Shown here in pieces: positions 30,112-38,612 of a DNA stretch of 64,000 nt (positions within the stretch are counted from its first letter, which is position 1; every line of letters starts with the position of its first letter). The stretch covers positions 1 through 64,000 of the forward strand of contig NZ_JALMDK010000009.1 of NCBI RefSeq assembly GCF_023094165.1. The letters run 5' to 3'. The position numbers were made by a program, and so were the translations under genes. Source of the DNA: Crossiella sp. S99.2 (GTDB lineage Bacteria; Actinomycetota; Actinomycetes; Mycobacteriales; Pseudonocardiaceae). The notes under the pieces are model-generated. The model did no database searches and was not told the origin of the DNA. It was given only the letters and a program-made list of their open reading frames with translations.

Positions 30112-31641
30112 CTACCCACCGGACCCGGCCCGCAGCCCACGCGCGTCGAGCTGACCGAACAATCCGTCCGGCGCGCGCAGTTCGGCGGCCAGTCGCAGTG
30201 CCCGCTTCCGGTCGCCCTCGGAGAGCAGCCGGGCCAGCTCGTGCGCGTGCCCGCCGTGGATCTTCGCCCGCCGCCGCGCGTAGTCGGCCGCGGAGTCCTT
30301 GGTGACCATGAACGCCCAGTCACTGGACAGGCTCAGCAACGTCTCCCGCACCAGCTGGTCGAAGGCGAGGTCGCGGGTCGTGCCGGCCAATGATGAGTCC
30401 ACTGTGGACAGTACCCGGCGTTGCAGGTCCGCGCCGTCGGTGACCAGATCGGCCACCTGCTCGCCGTCCCAGACCCGCCAGTCCTTGCCCGAACCCCAGG
30501 AGGAGGCCGGCAGGTCCACCGGCGCGCCGAGGTGACCCGCGTCCAGCGCGCCGCGCAGCGTGGTCACCCGCACCCCGGCCGCCGGCAGCGCGCGCAGCAC
30601 CGCCTCCAGCCAGGCCGGGCCCTCATGCCACCAGTGCCCGAACAACTCGGTGTCGTAGGCGGCCACCACCAGACCCGGGTTCCCGTCCCGCGCGGCCAGT
30701 TCGGTCAGCCTGCGCACCACGGTGTGCACGAAGTCCGCGGCGTGCCGGGCCACCGCGACCGCGGCCAGTTCCGGGTCGTAGGGCCGTTTCTGCTCCGGCG
30801 GCACGTGTTTCCCGGTGACCCGGGAGGGTTTCAGCCCGGACGGATGGTCGTAGGTGTGGAAGTCCCGGTAGGCCGGATCGCCGGGATACCCGGCCTTGGG
30901 CGACCAGACCCGGTAGGTGACCTCAAGGTCCCGCCCGAAGCAGATCACGTCCGAGGAGCCGACCGGCCGGGCCGCCGCGGTGTCGCCGTGCAGGGCCGGA
31001 CCGTCCACCAGGAACCGCCGCACCCCGGCCGCCGCGTACCCGGTCTCCATGCCCGGCGCGTACCCGCACTCCGGCGCCCAGATCCCTTCCGGCGCCCGGC
31101 CCACCCGGGACGCGGTGTCGGCCAATCCCAGCCGCAACGCGAATTCGCGCAACCGGGGATCCAGCAGCGGCTGGAACGGATGGGTGGCCGGACCACCCAG
31201 CAACTCGATGATCCCGTTGTCCGCCAACGGTCGCAGCACCGGGGAGAACCCGTGCCGCCACCGCGACTCGAACTCGGCCAGCGTCGCCGCGGCCTGCCGG
31301 TGCTCGGCCGCGGCCAGCTCGCGCAGCAGCGGATCACCGTGCCGCCACTGGGCGCCGGCGAAGTGCGCGCGAGTGAGCCAGGAGCCCAGCCAGTGGTGGT
31401 AGGCGCGTAAGGAATAGGGATCGTCGAGCTGCGCGGCCAGCACCGGCGTCACGCCCAGGGTCAGCACGTCCCGGCGGCCCTCGGCGGCGAAGCGGTCCAG
31501 CATGCGCAGCAACGGCTGGTAGGAGTGCGCCCACGCCTGGTACAGCCATTCCTCGCCGACCGGCCACACCCCGTGGTGGCTCAGCCAGGGCAGGTGGCTG
31601 TGCAGCACCAGGCTGAAACTGCCGATCGGCTCCGCGCTCAC
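30112..31641 (-). CDS. GH57 family alpha-glucan enzyme (branching-enzyme type)
   Basis: 509 aa. The N-terminal LVLHSHLPWLSHHG and GIWAPECGYAPGM (nucleophile Glu, about residue 188) and AAYDTELFGHWWHEGP (acid Asp, about 328) are the GH57 motifs. It resembles M. tuberculosis Rv3031. The GTG at 31641 overlaps the upstream methyltransferase stop by 4 bp. A TTA codon (plus-strand taa at 31408-31410) occurs here. It probably branches or processes the glucan made by the adjacent GT4; that activity is inferred from family and context. Confidence 0.92.
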   Translation of the reverse strand: MSAEPIGSFSLVLHSHLPWLSHHGVWPVGEEWLYQAWAHSYQPLLRMLDRFAAEGRRDVLTLGVTPVLAAQLDDPYSLRAYHHWLGSWLTRAHFAGAQWRHGDPLLRELAAAEHRQAAATLAEFESRWRHGFSPVLRPLADNGIIELLGGPATHPFQPLLDPRLREFALRLGLADTASRVGRAPEGIWAPECGYAPGMETGYAAAGVRRFLVDGPALHGDTAAARPVGSSDVICFGRDLEVTYRVWSPKAGYPGDPAYRDFHTYDHPSGLKPSRVTGKHVPPEQKRPYDPELAAVAVARHAADFVHTVVRRLTELAARDGNPGLVVAAYDTELFGHWWHEGPAWLEAVLRALPAAGVRVTTLRGALDAGHLGAPVDLPASSWGSGKDWRVWDGEQVADLVTDGADLQRRVLSTVDSSLAGTTRDLAFDQLVRETLLSLSSDWAFMVTKDSAADYARRRAKIHGGHAHELARLLSEGDRKRALRLAAELRAPDGLFGQLDARGLRAGSGG

Positions 31642-32384
31642 GGCCGCACCGCCACGGCCACCAGGTCCAGGCTGGCGTCGATGTCCTCGGTGTGGATGGC
31701 GAAGTCCGCGACCCCGACCCCGGCCACATCGCTCAGCAACGGCTCCGGCCACGGCCCGTCCCCGAGCACCACCGCCACCTGCGCCTCGATGATCGACCCG
31801 CCGTGCGCGGCGTCCAGCGCGCGCAGCCGCGGCCCGTGGTGCAACCCGGCCAGCAGCTCCACCCGGAAACCCGCCGCGCGCACCAGTTCGTCCAGCTCGG
31901 CCGCGGCCAGTTCCCGGGTGTGGAAGGGGTTCAACGGGGTGTCCCGCCCCGGCGAGAAGGTGATCCGGTTCGGCGTGGTCAGCAGCAACCGCCCACCCGG
32001 CCGCAGCACCCGCAGGCACTCGGCCAGGAACCCCGGCTGATCCCACAGGTGCTCGATCACCTGCAGGTTGGCCACCACGTCGACCGCGCCGTCGGCGAAG
32101 GGCAGCGCGACCAGGTTCCCGCGCAGCACCGACACCCGCGGATAGCACTTGGCCACGTGTGCCACGGTCAGCTCGTCGTAGTCCAGCCCGACCACCCGCG
32201 CGGCCACCGAGGCGATCAGATCCGCCCCGTAGCCCTCCCCGCAACCGGCCTCCAGCACGGTCGCGCCCGCGCAGTGCGGCAACAGCGCCGCGTACGCCGC
32301 CTCGTGCCGACGGAACCAGTAATTTTCCTCGGCGATGCCCGGGACAGTGCGCTCACCGGTGAGCGGCAGCGATTCGGCGGTCAC
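31638..32384 (-). CDS. SAM-dependent methyltransferase (Rv3030-like)
   Basis: 248 aa. The SAM motif is VLEAGCGEGYGADLIA (about residues 43-58), then GLDYDELTVAH and FLAECLRVLRPGGRLLLTTPN. The N-terminus LPLTGERTVPG and the place before the GH57 and GT4 genes match Rv3030, proposed as a methyltransferase for methylglucose polysaccharide. GTG start at 32384. The actual acceptor is not shown by sequence. Confidence 0.85.
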   Translation of the reverse strand: MTAESLPLTGERTVPGIAEENYWFRRHEAAYAALLPHCAGATVLEAGCGEGYGADLIASVAARVVGLDYDELTVAHVAKCYPRVSVLRGNLVALPFADGAVDVVANLQVIEHLWDQPGFLAECLRVLRPGGRLLLTTPNRITFSPGRDTPLNPFHTRELAAAELDELVRAAGFRVELLAGLHHGPRLRALDAAHGGSIIEAQVAVVLGDGPWPEPLLSDVAGVGVADFAIHTEDIDASLDLVAVAVRP

Positions 32385-32423
32385 CCGTCGTACCCTACCG
32401 GTCAGTAACTCCAGGTACGAGGG

Positions 32424-33419
32424 TCAGCCCGGCTTCTGCTCGGCGGTACGGCTGGCAAGCCGGTGGAGTAGCTCTGCCGCCAGCTGGTGAAACTCCTGGT
32501 AACACTTCCGGACAAGTACCCCTGTGCTGCCCAATGCGCCGTCCGCGGGGAGCAGGGCGAACATTGGCTTCCGGTGTTCCTGGGAGAGCAGCGAAAGGGT
32601 CCGATAGTTCCTGATCGTGGCCAGCTCGTGTGGTGTGCTCGGTTCGCTCGTCGGTTCGTCCAGCAGGGCCTCGGCGAAAATCCGCGGAAGTGCCTCCACT
32701 CGTTGCTGGTAGGTCAGTGATGGGCGGTCGATGCGCGTGATCGCAGACCGCACCAGCACATAACCGAGCGGGTGCATGCGTCCAACCGGAGCCGCGATGT
32801 CGCCGGGAACCTTCGGCAGCAGATCCTGTTGCCAGGTGGCTCGCCAGTTTCGCAGGCTTGCTCCGAGCGAACGCAATCCCCGGGCCGAGTACCTGTCCGT
32901 GGTCACCGGGACCACCACGGTGTCGGCGGACAACAGGGCCACCCGATTGACAGCTCCCAGGTTGGGGCCGAGGTCAATCAGCACGAAGTCCGCGTCCACC
33001 AGTTTTTCGGCGGCCGCGATGACCTGGTGGATCGCGGTCACCTTCCGGACTGAGCCGAGATCGTCGTCGTGGACGGTTCGCGACCAGGCATCGTGCAGCC
33101 CGTCTTCGAAGTCTCCGATGCCGATGTCGCCTGCCAGCAGCCAGAGTCCATCGGTCGCTTCCAGGAGTTCGGGCTCGGCTATGTCGCCGCGACCGCGCAT
33201 GAGCGGATCCAGCGCGTCCGTGATGGTGGAGATCGTCGGCTGGGCTGCCACCAGTGACAGGTCCTCGTCCTGGAGAAACAGCGACGTCAGATCGGCTTGC
33301 GGGTCAAGATCCACTGCGAGTACACGATGTCCGAGTCGTTGCAACATGTGTGCCAGGTGGTAGGTCAACGTCGTCTTGCCCACCCCGCCCTGGTTGTTGA
33401 ACAACGCGATGGACGTCAT
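32424..33419 (-). CDS. ParA/Soj-like P-loop ATPase
   Basis: 331 aa. The deviant Walker A NNQGGVGKTTLTYHLA (about residues 8-23) and VLIDLGPNLGAVNRVALL are ParA features, along with DLDPQADLTSLFL. No ParB gene or centromere-like repeat is seen, so a chromosome-partition role is unlikely. It is coupled by 4 bp to the AlbA_2 gene upstream. Base composition is visibly lower in GC than flanking genes, and the pair interrupts an order shared with mycobacteria, so horizontal transfer is likely. Confidence 0.88.
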   Translation of the reverse strand: MTSIALFNNQGGVGKTTLTYHLAHMLQRLGHRVLAVDLDPQADLTSLFLQDEDLSLVAAQPTISTITDALDPLMRGRGDIAEPELLEATDGLWLLAGDIGIGDFEDGLHDAWSRTVHDDDLGSVRKVTAIHQVIAAAEKLVDADFVLIDLGPNLGAVNRVALLSADTVVVPVTTDRYSARGLRSLGASLRNWRATWQQDLLPKVPGDIAAPVGRMHPLGYVLVRSAITRIDRPSLTYQQRVEALPRIFAEALLDEPTSEPSTPHELATIRNYRTLSLLSQEHRKPMFALLPADGALGSTGVLVRKCYQEFHQLAAELLHRLASRTAEQKPG

Positions 33420-34597
33420 GTCGCTCTCCTGAGTACGACGGTCCACGACGAATCGTCCACCGTGAACTCGGGTGGTGGATTGCCGTTGCGATCCAGGGCG
33501 GCCCGGATCCGGCCGATTCCCCGGCCGAATCGGTTGACATAACCGAGCGACTTCATCGCCGCTGCCAGCGAAGGGTTGCGATAGTCGTTGACCCGATCGA
33601 AGTTGTCCTCGCGTACCTGTCCGTACGGGCCACCCGGGTTTGTCACCTCGATCCGATCGTCGAACCACACGATACGCACCGGCGCGTAGGAGGATTCGTA
33701 GTTCCGGTGCATGACCGCGTTCATGCAGACCTCGCGCAACGCCTCGAACGGGTAGTCGGGTCGCTGCTCTTCGCGAAAGCCGTCGTGGTCGGTCAGCCGG
33801 GTGTGCAGGTGCCCACGCAGCACGGCGGCGAGTCTGGTCGCGCTACCCACGATGTTGGACCGGAGTTCCTGCTCGTCGGACACTGCCGCGTCCAGATCAA
33901 CGCCCTGGTAGCGGACGAACTGGACGTAGGCACCCGGAATGTGGGCACTCGGATCGATGCCGAGCACGAGCACGCCAACCACCGTGGGCACGTCGTCGGA
34001 GGTGGCCATGCGCAAGGACGCGAGCTGAAGTTCGAGCGGGCGGTGATTCTCTTCGATGATCTCGGGCGCGACCACAGCGGGCAGGTAGTCCGAGCGGAAC
34101 AGCGACAGGTCCAGATCATCGAGACCGGCGCTGTGGATCGGCCGCGTGTCATACGGGCCGTCCAGGGCTCGCCGCCGTTCGCTGAGCACCCGTTCGTCAT
34201 CCCGGGTCGCTTCCCGTGTGGTGGGACCCGGACGAACCCAGGCAATGCCTTTGAACCGCACTGGTGGCGTGGACGACGCCTCGACATGCACGCGGATGAC
34301 CGGGCTGCCCCGAAAACTCGCCACCTCCACGGTGAGGCAGGGGCGGTCCAGAATTCGGCCGCTGTCGCGCAGGAAGTCCGTGAGAGTCAGCAGTTCGTTG
34401 TCACTGATGTCGACTCCGGGCACCGGAGTGCCATTGTCCGCGACACCAACCAGGAGGTCTCCGCCGCCAGTCTTGGCCAGGTCGTTGGCCAAGGCGCACA
34501 CGACCTGGCCTAGGCCATCCCTGTTCTTGCTTGACTGTTTGAACTCCAGGCTGACGGTCTCCTGGGTGCCCAGCAGCTCAGCAAGATCCTTGCTCAT
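33416..34597 (-). CDS. Schlafen AlbA_2 / ATP-binding-domain protein
   Basis: 393 aa. Residues about 1-120 form an AlbA_2 domain (TVSLEFKQSS, GGDLLVGVADNG), which binds nucleic acids in Schlafen-like proteins. The C-terminal half shows an ATPase/HSP90-like module: EVCMNAVMHRNYESS, VTNPGGPYGQVR and RFGRGIGRIRAAL, as in COG2865-type putative regulators. It is the first gene of the pair with ParA. Such pairs occur in defence or mobile contexts; function here is unknown. Confidence 0.85.
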   Translation of the reverse strand: MSKDLAELLGTQETVSLEFKQSSKNRDGLGQVVCALANDLAKTGGGDLLVGVADNGTPVPGVDISDNELLTLTDFLRDSGRILDRPCLTVEVASFRGSPVIRVHVEASSTPPVRFKGIAWVRPGPTTREATRDDERVLSERRRALDGPYDTRPIHSAGLDDLDLSLFRSDYLPAVVAPEIIEENHRPLELQLASLRMATSDDVPTVVGVLVLGIDPSAHIPGAYVQFVRYQGVDLDAAVSDEQELRSNIVGSATRLAAVLRGHLHTRLTDHDGFREEQRPDYPFEALREVCMNAVMHRNYESSYAPVRIVWFDDRIEVTNPGGPYGQVREDNFDRVNDYRNPSLAAAMKSLGYVNRFGRGIGRIRAALDRNGNPPPEFTVDDSSWTVVLRRAT

Positions 34598-34653
34598 ACG
34601 GCCATAGTGGCACGCCCCGTGCGACCGTCATCAGGGACGCGCCTTGACGAGGG

Positions 34654-34962
34654 TCAGCCTCCGGGGAACATGCGCGCACTGCGCAGATCGGCCTCGCGGT
34701 ACTGGATCACCGAGTCCGCCCCGGCCTGGGCGAACCGCCGGTACCGCCGGGGCACCACCTCCGCCGCCTCCCGGATCGAGGTGTCCACCTCCCGGTACTT
34801 CGGCGTGAACGCCTGGCCCAGCACCCCGGCGCCGAGGGCGGGCAGGAAGCCGTCCAGCTTGGCCCGCGCGCGCTCCCAGGCCAGCAGGTACTGATCCGCG
34901 TTGTCCCGCAGTGACCGCATCGAGCTGTCCACCGCGGTCAGGTCCATGTCCGCCGAACTCAT
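34654..34962 (-). CDS. WXG100-like / ESX-secretion small helical protein
   Basis: 102 aa. A short helical protein of WXG100 size and style (residues SSMRSLRDNADQYLLAWERA form one amphipathic helix, and RSARMFPGG ends it). It lacks the exact WXG motif. It lies directly before a DUF1023 hydrolase on the same strand, as seen for many actinobacterial type VII substrates. Its ATG overlaps the hydrolase stop by 1 bp. Secretion is inferred from context. Confidence 0.6.
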   Translation of the reverse strand: MSSADMDLTAVDSSMRSLRDNADQYLLAWERARAKLDGFLPALGAGVLGQAFTPKYREVDTSIREAAEVVPRRYRRFAQAGADSVIQYREADLRSARMFPGG

Positions 34963-36644
34963 CAGTTGCCTCCCAGTCCGCGGCCGGTGGTCAGGTTCTC
35001 CCAGGGGTTGATCGGCGGGCGCCGGGCGATGTCGTCCTGCTCGCCCGCGATCAGCGCGGCGATGTTGTGCACGCTGGTGCTGCCCCTGGCGGAGTACCCG
35101 GAATGGCCGGAACCGGCGGTCAGCGGCCCGGCGTCATCGCGGTAGCGCGGGGGCGTGGCGCCGGTGTCGCCGCTGATGGAGGGCAGGCCGGTGCCGGGGT
35201 CGCCGCCGAAGACGCCGGGGTAGGTGACCGGGTCGTCCGGGTTCTCCTGCACCAGGATCCGCTCCGGGGACAGGCCCAGCTCGGCCGGATTCGTGGTGCC
35301 GACGCCGGGGGAGCCCCAGAACGCGGCCCGGTCCACGCCGGTGCCCTGCAACAGGGCCAGACCGGTGGTGGTCGAGCCGTAGGAGTGGCCGAGCGCGGTG
35401 AGCTGCGGGTCCACCGCGCGGGCCCCGTCGATGCCGCGCAGGAACCCGGCGAGGTTGTCCGCGCCCGCCCGCGCGGCCTTGTCCAGGGCCACCGTCTGCG
35501 CCGGGTCGGTGAGGCTGTCCAGGGTGATCTGCGGCGCCTGATAGCCCAGGTAGGCCACCGTGGCCACCGTTTCGCCCTCCCGGTTGTTGTTCTTCAGCAC
35601 CGTCTCGGTGCGCTCCTTGAGCACGGCCAGGTCGTTGTCGTAGCTGTCCAGCGCGCCGTCCACGGTGGTGGTCAGGCCGGGGGTGAACACCGCGACCTGG
35701 TTGGCGTTGTCCACATCGCCGTTGCCGATGGCCGCCTCGACCCGCTCCTTGTCGGTGGTGAGCAGCAGCAGGCTGCGGCCGTCCTTGTTCGCCACCTGCT
35801 CCACCACATTCAGCGAGGCGAGCTTGGCGTCCAGGATGGCCAGCTGCTTGCGGTGGTCCTCGGCCTCGGCCTGCCGATCCCAATGCAGGAACGGCTTGTC
35901 CGGGTCGTTCTCGTATCGCCGCACCAGCTCGTCCCGTTCGGCCTGCAACCGGGCCCGTTCCTCGGGCAGCCGGTTCATGTTGGCCTTGTCCCGGTCGGCG
36001 AACGGGATGCCGTCCCGGTTGCCGATCAACTCCGGGTGCTCGGCGATGATCGTGTCCCGCTGGTCGTCGGTCAGGTTCTTCCACCAGTCCGCGGTGGCCT
36101 CCGGATCGTTGCCTGGCGGCGGTGGCGGGAACTTGCCGGCGGCCGGATCGGGCAGCACGGTCGCGCTCTGCCCGCCGCGGATCCGGTCGGCGGCGGCGTC
36201 GAGGAGCTGAGTCAGGTTCTCGGCGACCGCGGCGGCGTAGATCCCGGGCGCCGCGGCGCCCGCGGGGGTGGCGGCCAGCAGCAGGGTCTTGAGGAAGTTC
36301 GGCGTGCTCTCCTCGATGTACTGGGCGATCGCCTGCTTGGCGCCGCGCACCTCGGCGGCGAAGCGGCCCGCGTCCTCGCCCACCCGGCGCATCTCGTCCT
36401 GGACCCGGCGGAACTCGGCGGAATCACGCAGCCTGCCGGACAGCGCCTGCCCGGCCGGGTCCGCCCAGCTGCCGGGCAGCTGGGCGCCGGTGTGCTCGGC
36501 CCGGTCGATGGTCTCGCTGAGCCGGACCGAGTTGTCCGTCCACTGTCGGGACAGTTCCTCGGCCTGGTCCTCATCGGTGTCCGGCCACGGCACCTGTAGT
36601 CGGACCAGCCACCACAGCGGGTTGGACGGCTCGGCGATCGGCAT
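34962..36644 (-). CDS. Helical-bundle plus DUF1023 alpha/beta-hydrolase
   Basis: 560 aa. Residues about 1-120 are helical and WXG100/ESX-substrate-like (LPGSWADPAGQALSGRLRDS). The C-terminal half is a DUF1023 (Abhydrolase_8) domain with nucleophile Ser in LTALGHSYGSTTTGLAL and late HSGYSARGSTSVHNIA. This architecture occurs in toxins or surface proteins exported by type VII systems; that is inference. No ESX ATPase or EccC lies in the window. The ATG is at 36644. Confidence 0.8.
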   Translation of the reverse strand: MPIAEPSNPLWWLVRLQVPWPDTDEDQAEELSRQWTDNSVRLSETIDRAEHTGAQLPGSWADPAGQALSGRLRDSAEFRRVQDEMRRVGEDAGRFAAEVRGAKQAIAQYIEESTPNFLKTLLLAATPAGAAAPGIYAAAVAENLTQLLDAAADRIRGGQSATVLPDPAAGKFPPPPPGNDPEATADWWKNLTDDQRDTIIAEHPELIGNRDGIPFADRDKANMNRLPEERARLQAERDELVRRYENDPDKPFLHWDRQAEAEDHRKQLAILDAKLASLNVVEQVANKDGRSLLLLTTDKERVEAAIGNGDVDNANQVAVFTPGLTTTVDGALDSYDNDLAVLKERTETVLKNNNREGETVATVAYLGYQAPQITLDSLTDPAQTVALDKAARAGADNLAGFLRGIDGARAVDPQLTALGHSYGSTTTGLALLQGTGVDRAAFWGSPGVGTTNPAELGLSPERILVQENPDDPVTYPGVFGGDPGTGLPSISGDTGATPPRYRDDAGPLTAGSGHSGYSARGSTSVHNIAALIAGEQDDIARRPPINPWENLTTGRGLGGN

Positions 36645-36700
36645 GCCGGAAGTGTGTGATCGCCCGGCGGCCTGGCGAACGGGCTGGCAGCAAGCTGCCG

Positions 36701-37546
36701 TCAGCGCAGCGGGGAGATCGTCACGCCCAGGGCCCCTGGCCCCACGTGTGCTCCTATTATCGAGCTGACCTGCGTCAACAGGAACTCGCGGCCGTAGCTG
36801 ACCCGGGCCTGGAGCTGTTCCAGCAGCTTGCGCGCCCGATCCGGCGAGCCGAAGTGCTCCACCGCGACGTCCACCGGCCGGTCGCCTGCCCGCTCCACCG
36901 CGGCCTCCACCAGCTTCTCCAGCGCCCGGTCGGCGCCGCGGACCTTGCTGAACGGCACGATCTCGCCGCGCTGCAGGGTCAGCACCGGTTTGATGCCCAG
37001 CGCGGTGCCGATCAGGGCCGAGGCGGCGCCGATCCGGCCGCCCTTGCGCAGCCAGTCCAGGGTGTCGACGTAGATGAACTCGCTGGCGTGGTGGCAGCGG
37101 AACTGGGCGATGCCCTGGACCTGGGCCACGTTCGCGCCCGCGCCCGCCGCCTCGGCCGCGGCCAGCGCGCCGTAGCCCAGGCTCATTCCGCAGGACTGCG
37201 AGTCGATGATGTGCACCGGGATCCGGGACTGCGCGGCGGCCTCCTTGGCGGCTTCCAGGGTCTGCGACAGCTCGCCGGAGAGATGTACGGACACCACGGC
37301 CTGCGCGCCCCGGGCGGCGGCCTCTTGATAGGTCCAGAAGAAGGCGGCCGAGGGCGGCGGCGAGGTGCGCACCGGGATCTGGTTGCGCATGGCCTCGGCC
37401 ACCTCGTCCGGCGGCAGGTACGCCTCGTCGCTGGCCTTCTCGCCCACCTGCAACTGCAACTGGACCACGGAGATGCCCATCCGCTCGGCCAGCCCGGTCG
37501 GCAGGCAGGCCGTCGAGTCAGTGACCACTGCTACTCGCCGGTACAT
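36701..37546 (-). CDS. DegV-family fatty-acid-binding protein
   Basis: 281 aa. The fold is read from VAVVTDSTACLPTG (N-terminus), VSVHLSGELSQTLEAAKEAA, DSQSCGMSLGYGAL and WLRKGGRIGAASALIGTALG, the lipid-binding blocks of DegV/FakB proteins. Such proteins hold a fatty acid for a kinase or other partner; no fatty-acid kinase gene is nearby. It is divergent from etfB. The start ATG lies at 37544-37546. Confidence 0.92.
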   Translation of the reverse strand: MYRRVAVVTDSTACLPTGLAERMGISVVQLQLQVGEKASDEAYLPPDEVAEAMRNQIPVRTSPPPSAAFFWTYQEAAARGAQAVVSVHLSGELSQTLEAAKEAAAQSRIPVHIIDSQSCGMSLGYGALAAAEAAGAGANVAQVQGIAQFRCHHASEFIYVDTLDWLRKGGRIGAASALIGTALGIKPVLTLQRGEIVPFSKVRGADRALEKLVEAAVERAGDRPVDVAVEHFGSPDRARKLLEQLQARVSYGREFLLTQVSSIIGAHVGPGALGVTISPLR

Positions 37547-37670
37547 GGCAGGCCACGCTAGACGCCGTATTAAAGGTTTGCATCCAGGGAAGCGGTTTCA
37601 GTGCGGTAACTCGCCCCAGTGGGCACCCGGATGGTGAGCACTGTCACGAATCGGGCCTGCTGAGGCCGCC

Positions 37671-37698
37671 TTGCAGGCAGATTACTCGCGGGTAACAT
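37671..37698 (+). promoter_or_regulatory. Candidate promoter of etfBA
   Basis: TTGCAG (37671-37676) and TAACAT (37693-37698), 16 bp apart, form the best -35/-10 pair in the 262-bp divergent DegV/etfB gap. It implies a 5' leader of about 100 nt before etfB. Confidence 0.45.
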
Positions 37699-37808
37699 GC
37701 AGGTGGTCGAGGCCACCGTGCATTGGGGGCTTTCGACGTGGGAAGGTTCGCGAAGATCCTCCCGCACAGGTGGATGCCGTCCTTGGTCTCGGAGGTCGAA
37801 GAGGACCC

Positions 37809-38591
37809 ATGAACATCGTCGTCCTGGTCAAGCAGGTGCCTGACACCTATTCCGAGCGCAAGCTCACCGAAGCCGACCACACGTTGGACCGTGACTCGGC
37901 CGACGCCGTGCTCGACGAGATCAACGAGCGCGCGGTCGAAGAAGCCCTCCGCATCCAGGAGGCACACGGCGGCGAGGTGACCGTGGTCGCCATGGGCCCC
38001 GAGCGCACCACCGAGGCCATCCGCAAAGCCCTGTCCATGGGCGCGGACAAGGCCATCCACCTCACCGACCCGGCGCTGCACGGCTCCTGCCAGGTGACCA
38101 CCGCCAAGGCGCTGGCCAAGCTGGTCAGCAGCATTGACGGCGTGGACCTGGTGATCGCTGGCAACGAGTCCAGCGACGGCCGCGGCGGCGCCGTGCCGGC
38201 CATGGTCGCCGAGGTGCTCGGCCTGCCGGTGATCACCCAGGCCAGCAAGGTCGAGCTGGATGACACCACGGTCAAGGTGCAGCGGGTCACCGACGAGGGC
38301 CTGACCTTCGTCGAGGCCACCCTGCCCGCCGTGGTCAGCGTGACCGAGAAGATCAACGAGCCGCGGTACCCGTCCTTCAAGGGCATCATGGCCGCCAAGA
38401 AGAAGCCGGTCAGCTCGCTGAGCCTGGCTGACGCCGGGATCGACGCAGGCGAGGTCGGCCTGGCCGCCGCCAGCACCAAGGTCGTCGAGGCCGCGCCGAA
38501 GCCCCCGCGCTCCGGTGGCCAGAAGATCGAGGACGACGGCACCGGCGGCACCAAGATCGTCGAGTACCTGTCCGCGCAGAAGCTCGTCTGA
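37809..38591 (+). CDS. etfB: Electron transfer flavoprotein beta subunit
   Basis: 260 aa. It carries AMP and, with EtfA-bound FAD, passes electrons from acyl-CoA and other dehydrogenases. Family blocks VLVKQVPDTYSERKL, GNESSDGRGGAVPAMVA and PSFKGIMAAKKKP are intact. The ATG at 37809 has AAGAGGA upstream. It is followed 21 bp later by etfA. The order matches M. tuberculosis fixA-fixB (Rv3029c-Rv3028c). Confidence 0.97.
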   Translation: MNIVVLVKQVPDTYSERKLTEADHTLDRDSADAVLDEINERAVEEALRIQEAHGGEVTVVAMGPERTTEAIRKALSMGADKAIHLTDPALHGSCQVTTAKALAKLVSSIDGVDLVIAGNESSDGRGGAVPAMVAEVLGLPVITQASKVELDDTTVKVQRVTDEGLTFVEATLPAVVSVTEKINEPRYPSFKGIMAAKKKPVSSLSLADAGIDAGEVGLAAASTKVVEAAPKPPRSGGQKIEDDGTGGTKIVEYLSAQKLV

Positions 38592-38612
38592 GCAGCAGAG
38601 GGAGGAAGACCC

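Noticed and set aside
28822..32384. Complete methylglucose lipopolysaccharide gene set
   Set aside because: Only part of the mycobacterial set is in the window; other methyl- and acyltransferases were not found.
32424..33419. Chromosome or plasmid partition locus
   Set aside because: A ParA-like ATPase is present but there is no ParB and no parS-like site nearby.
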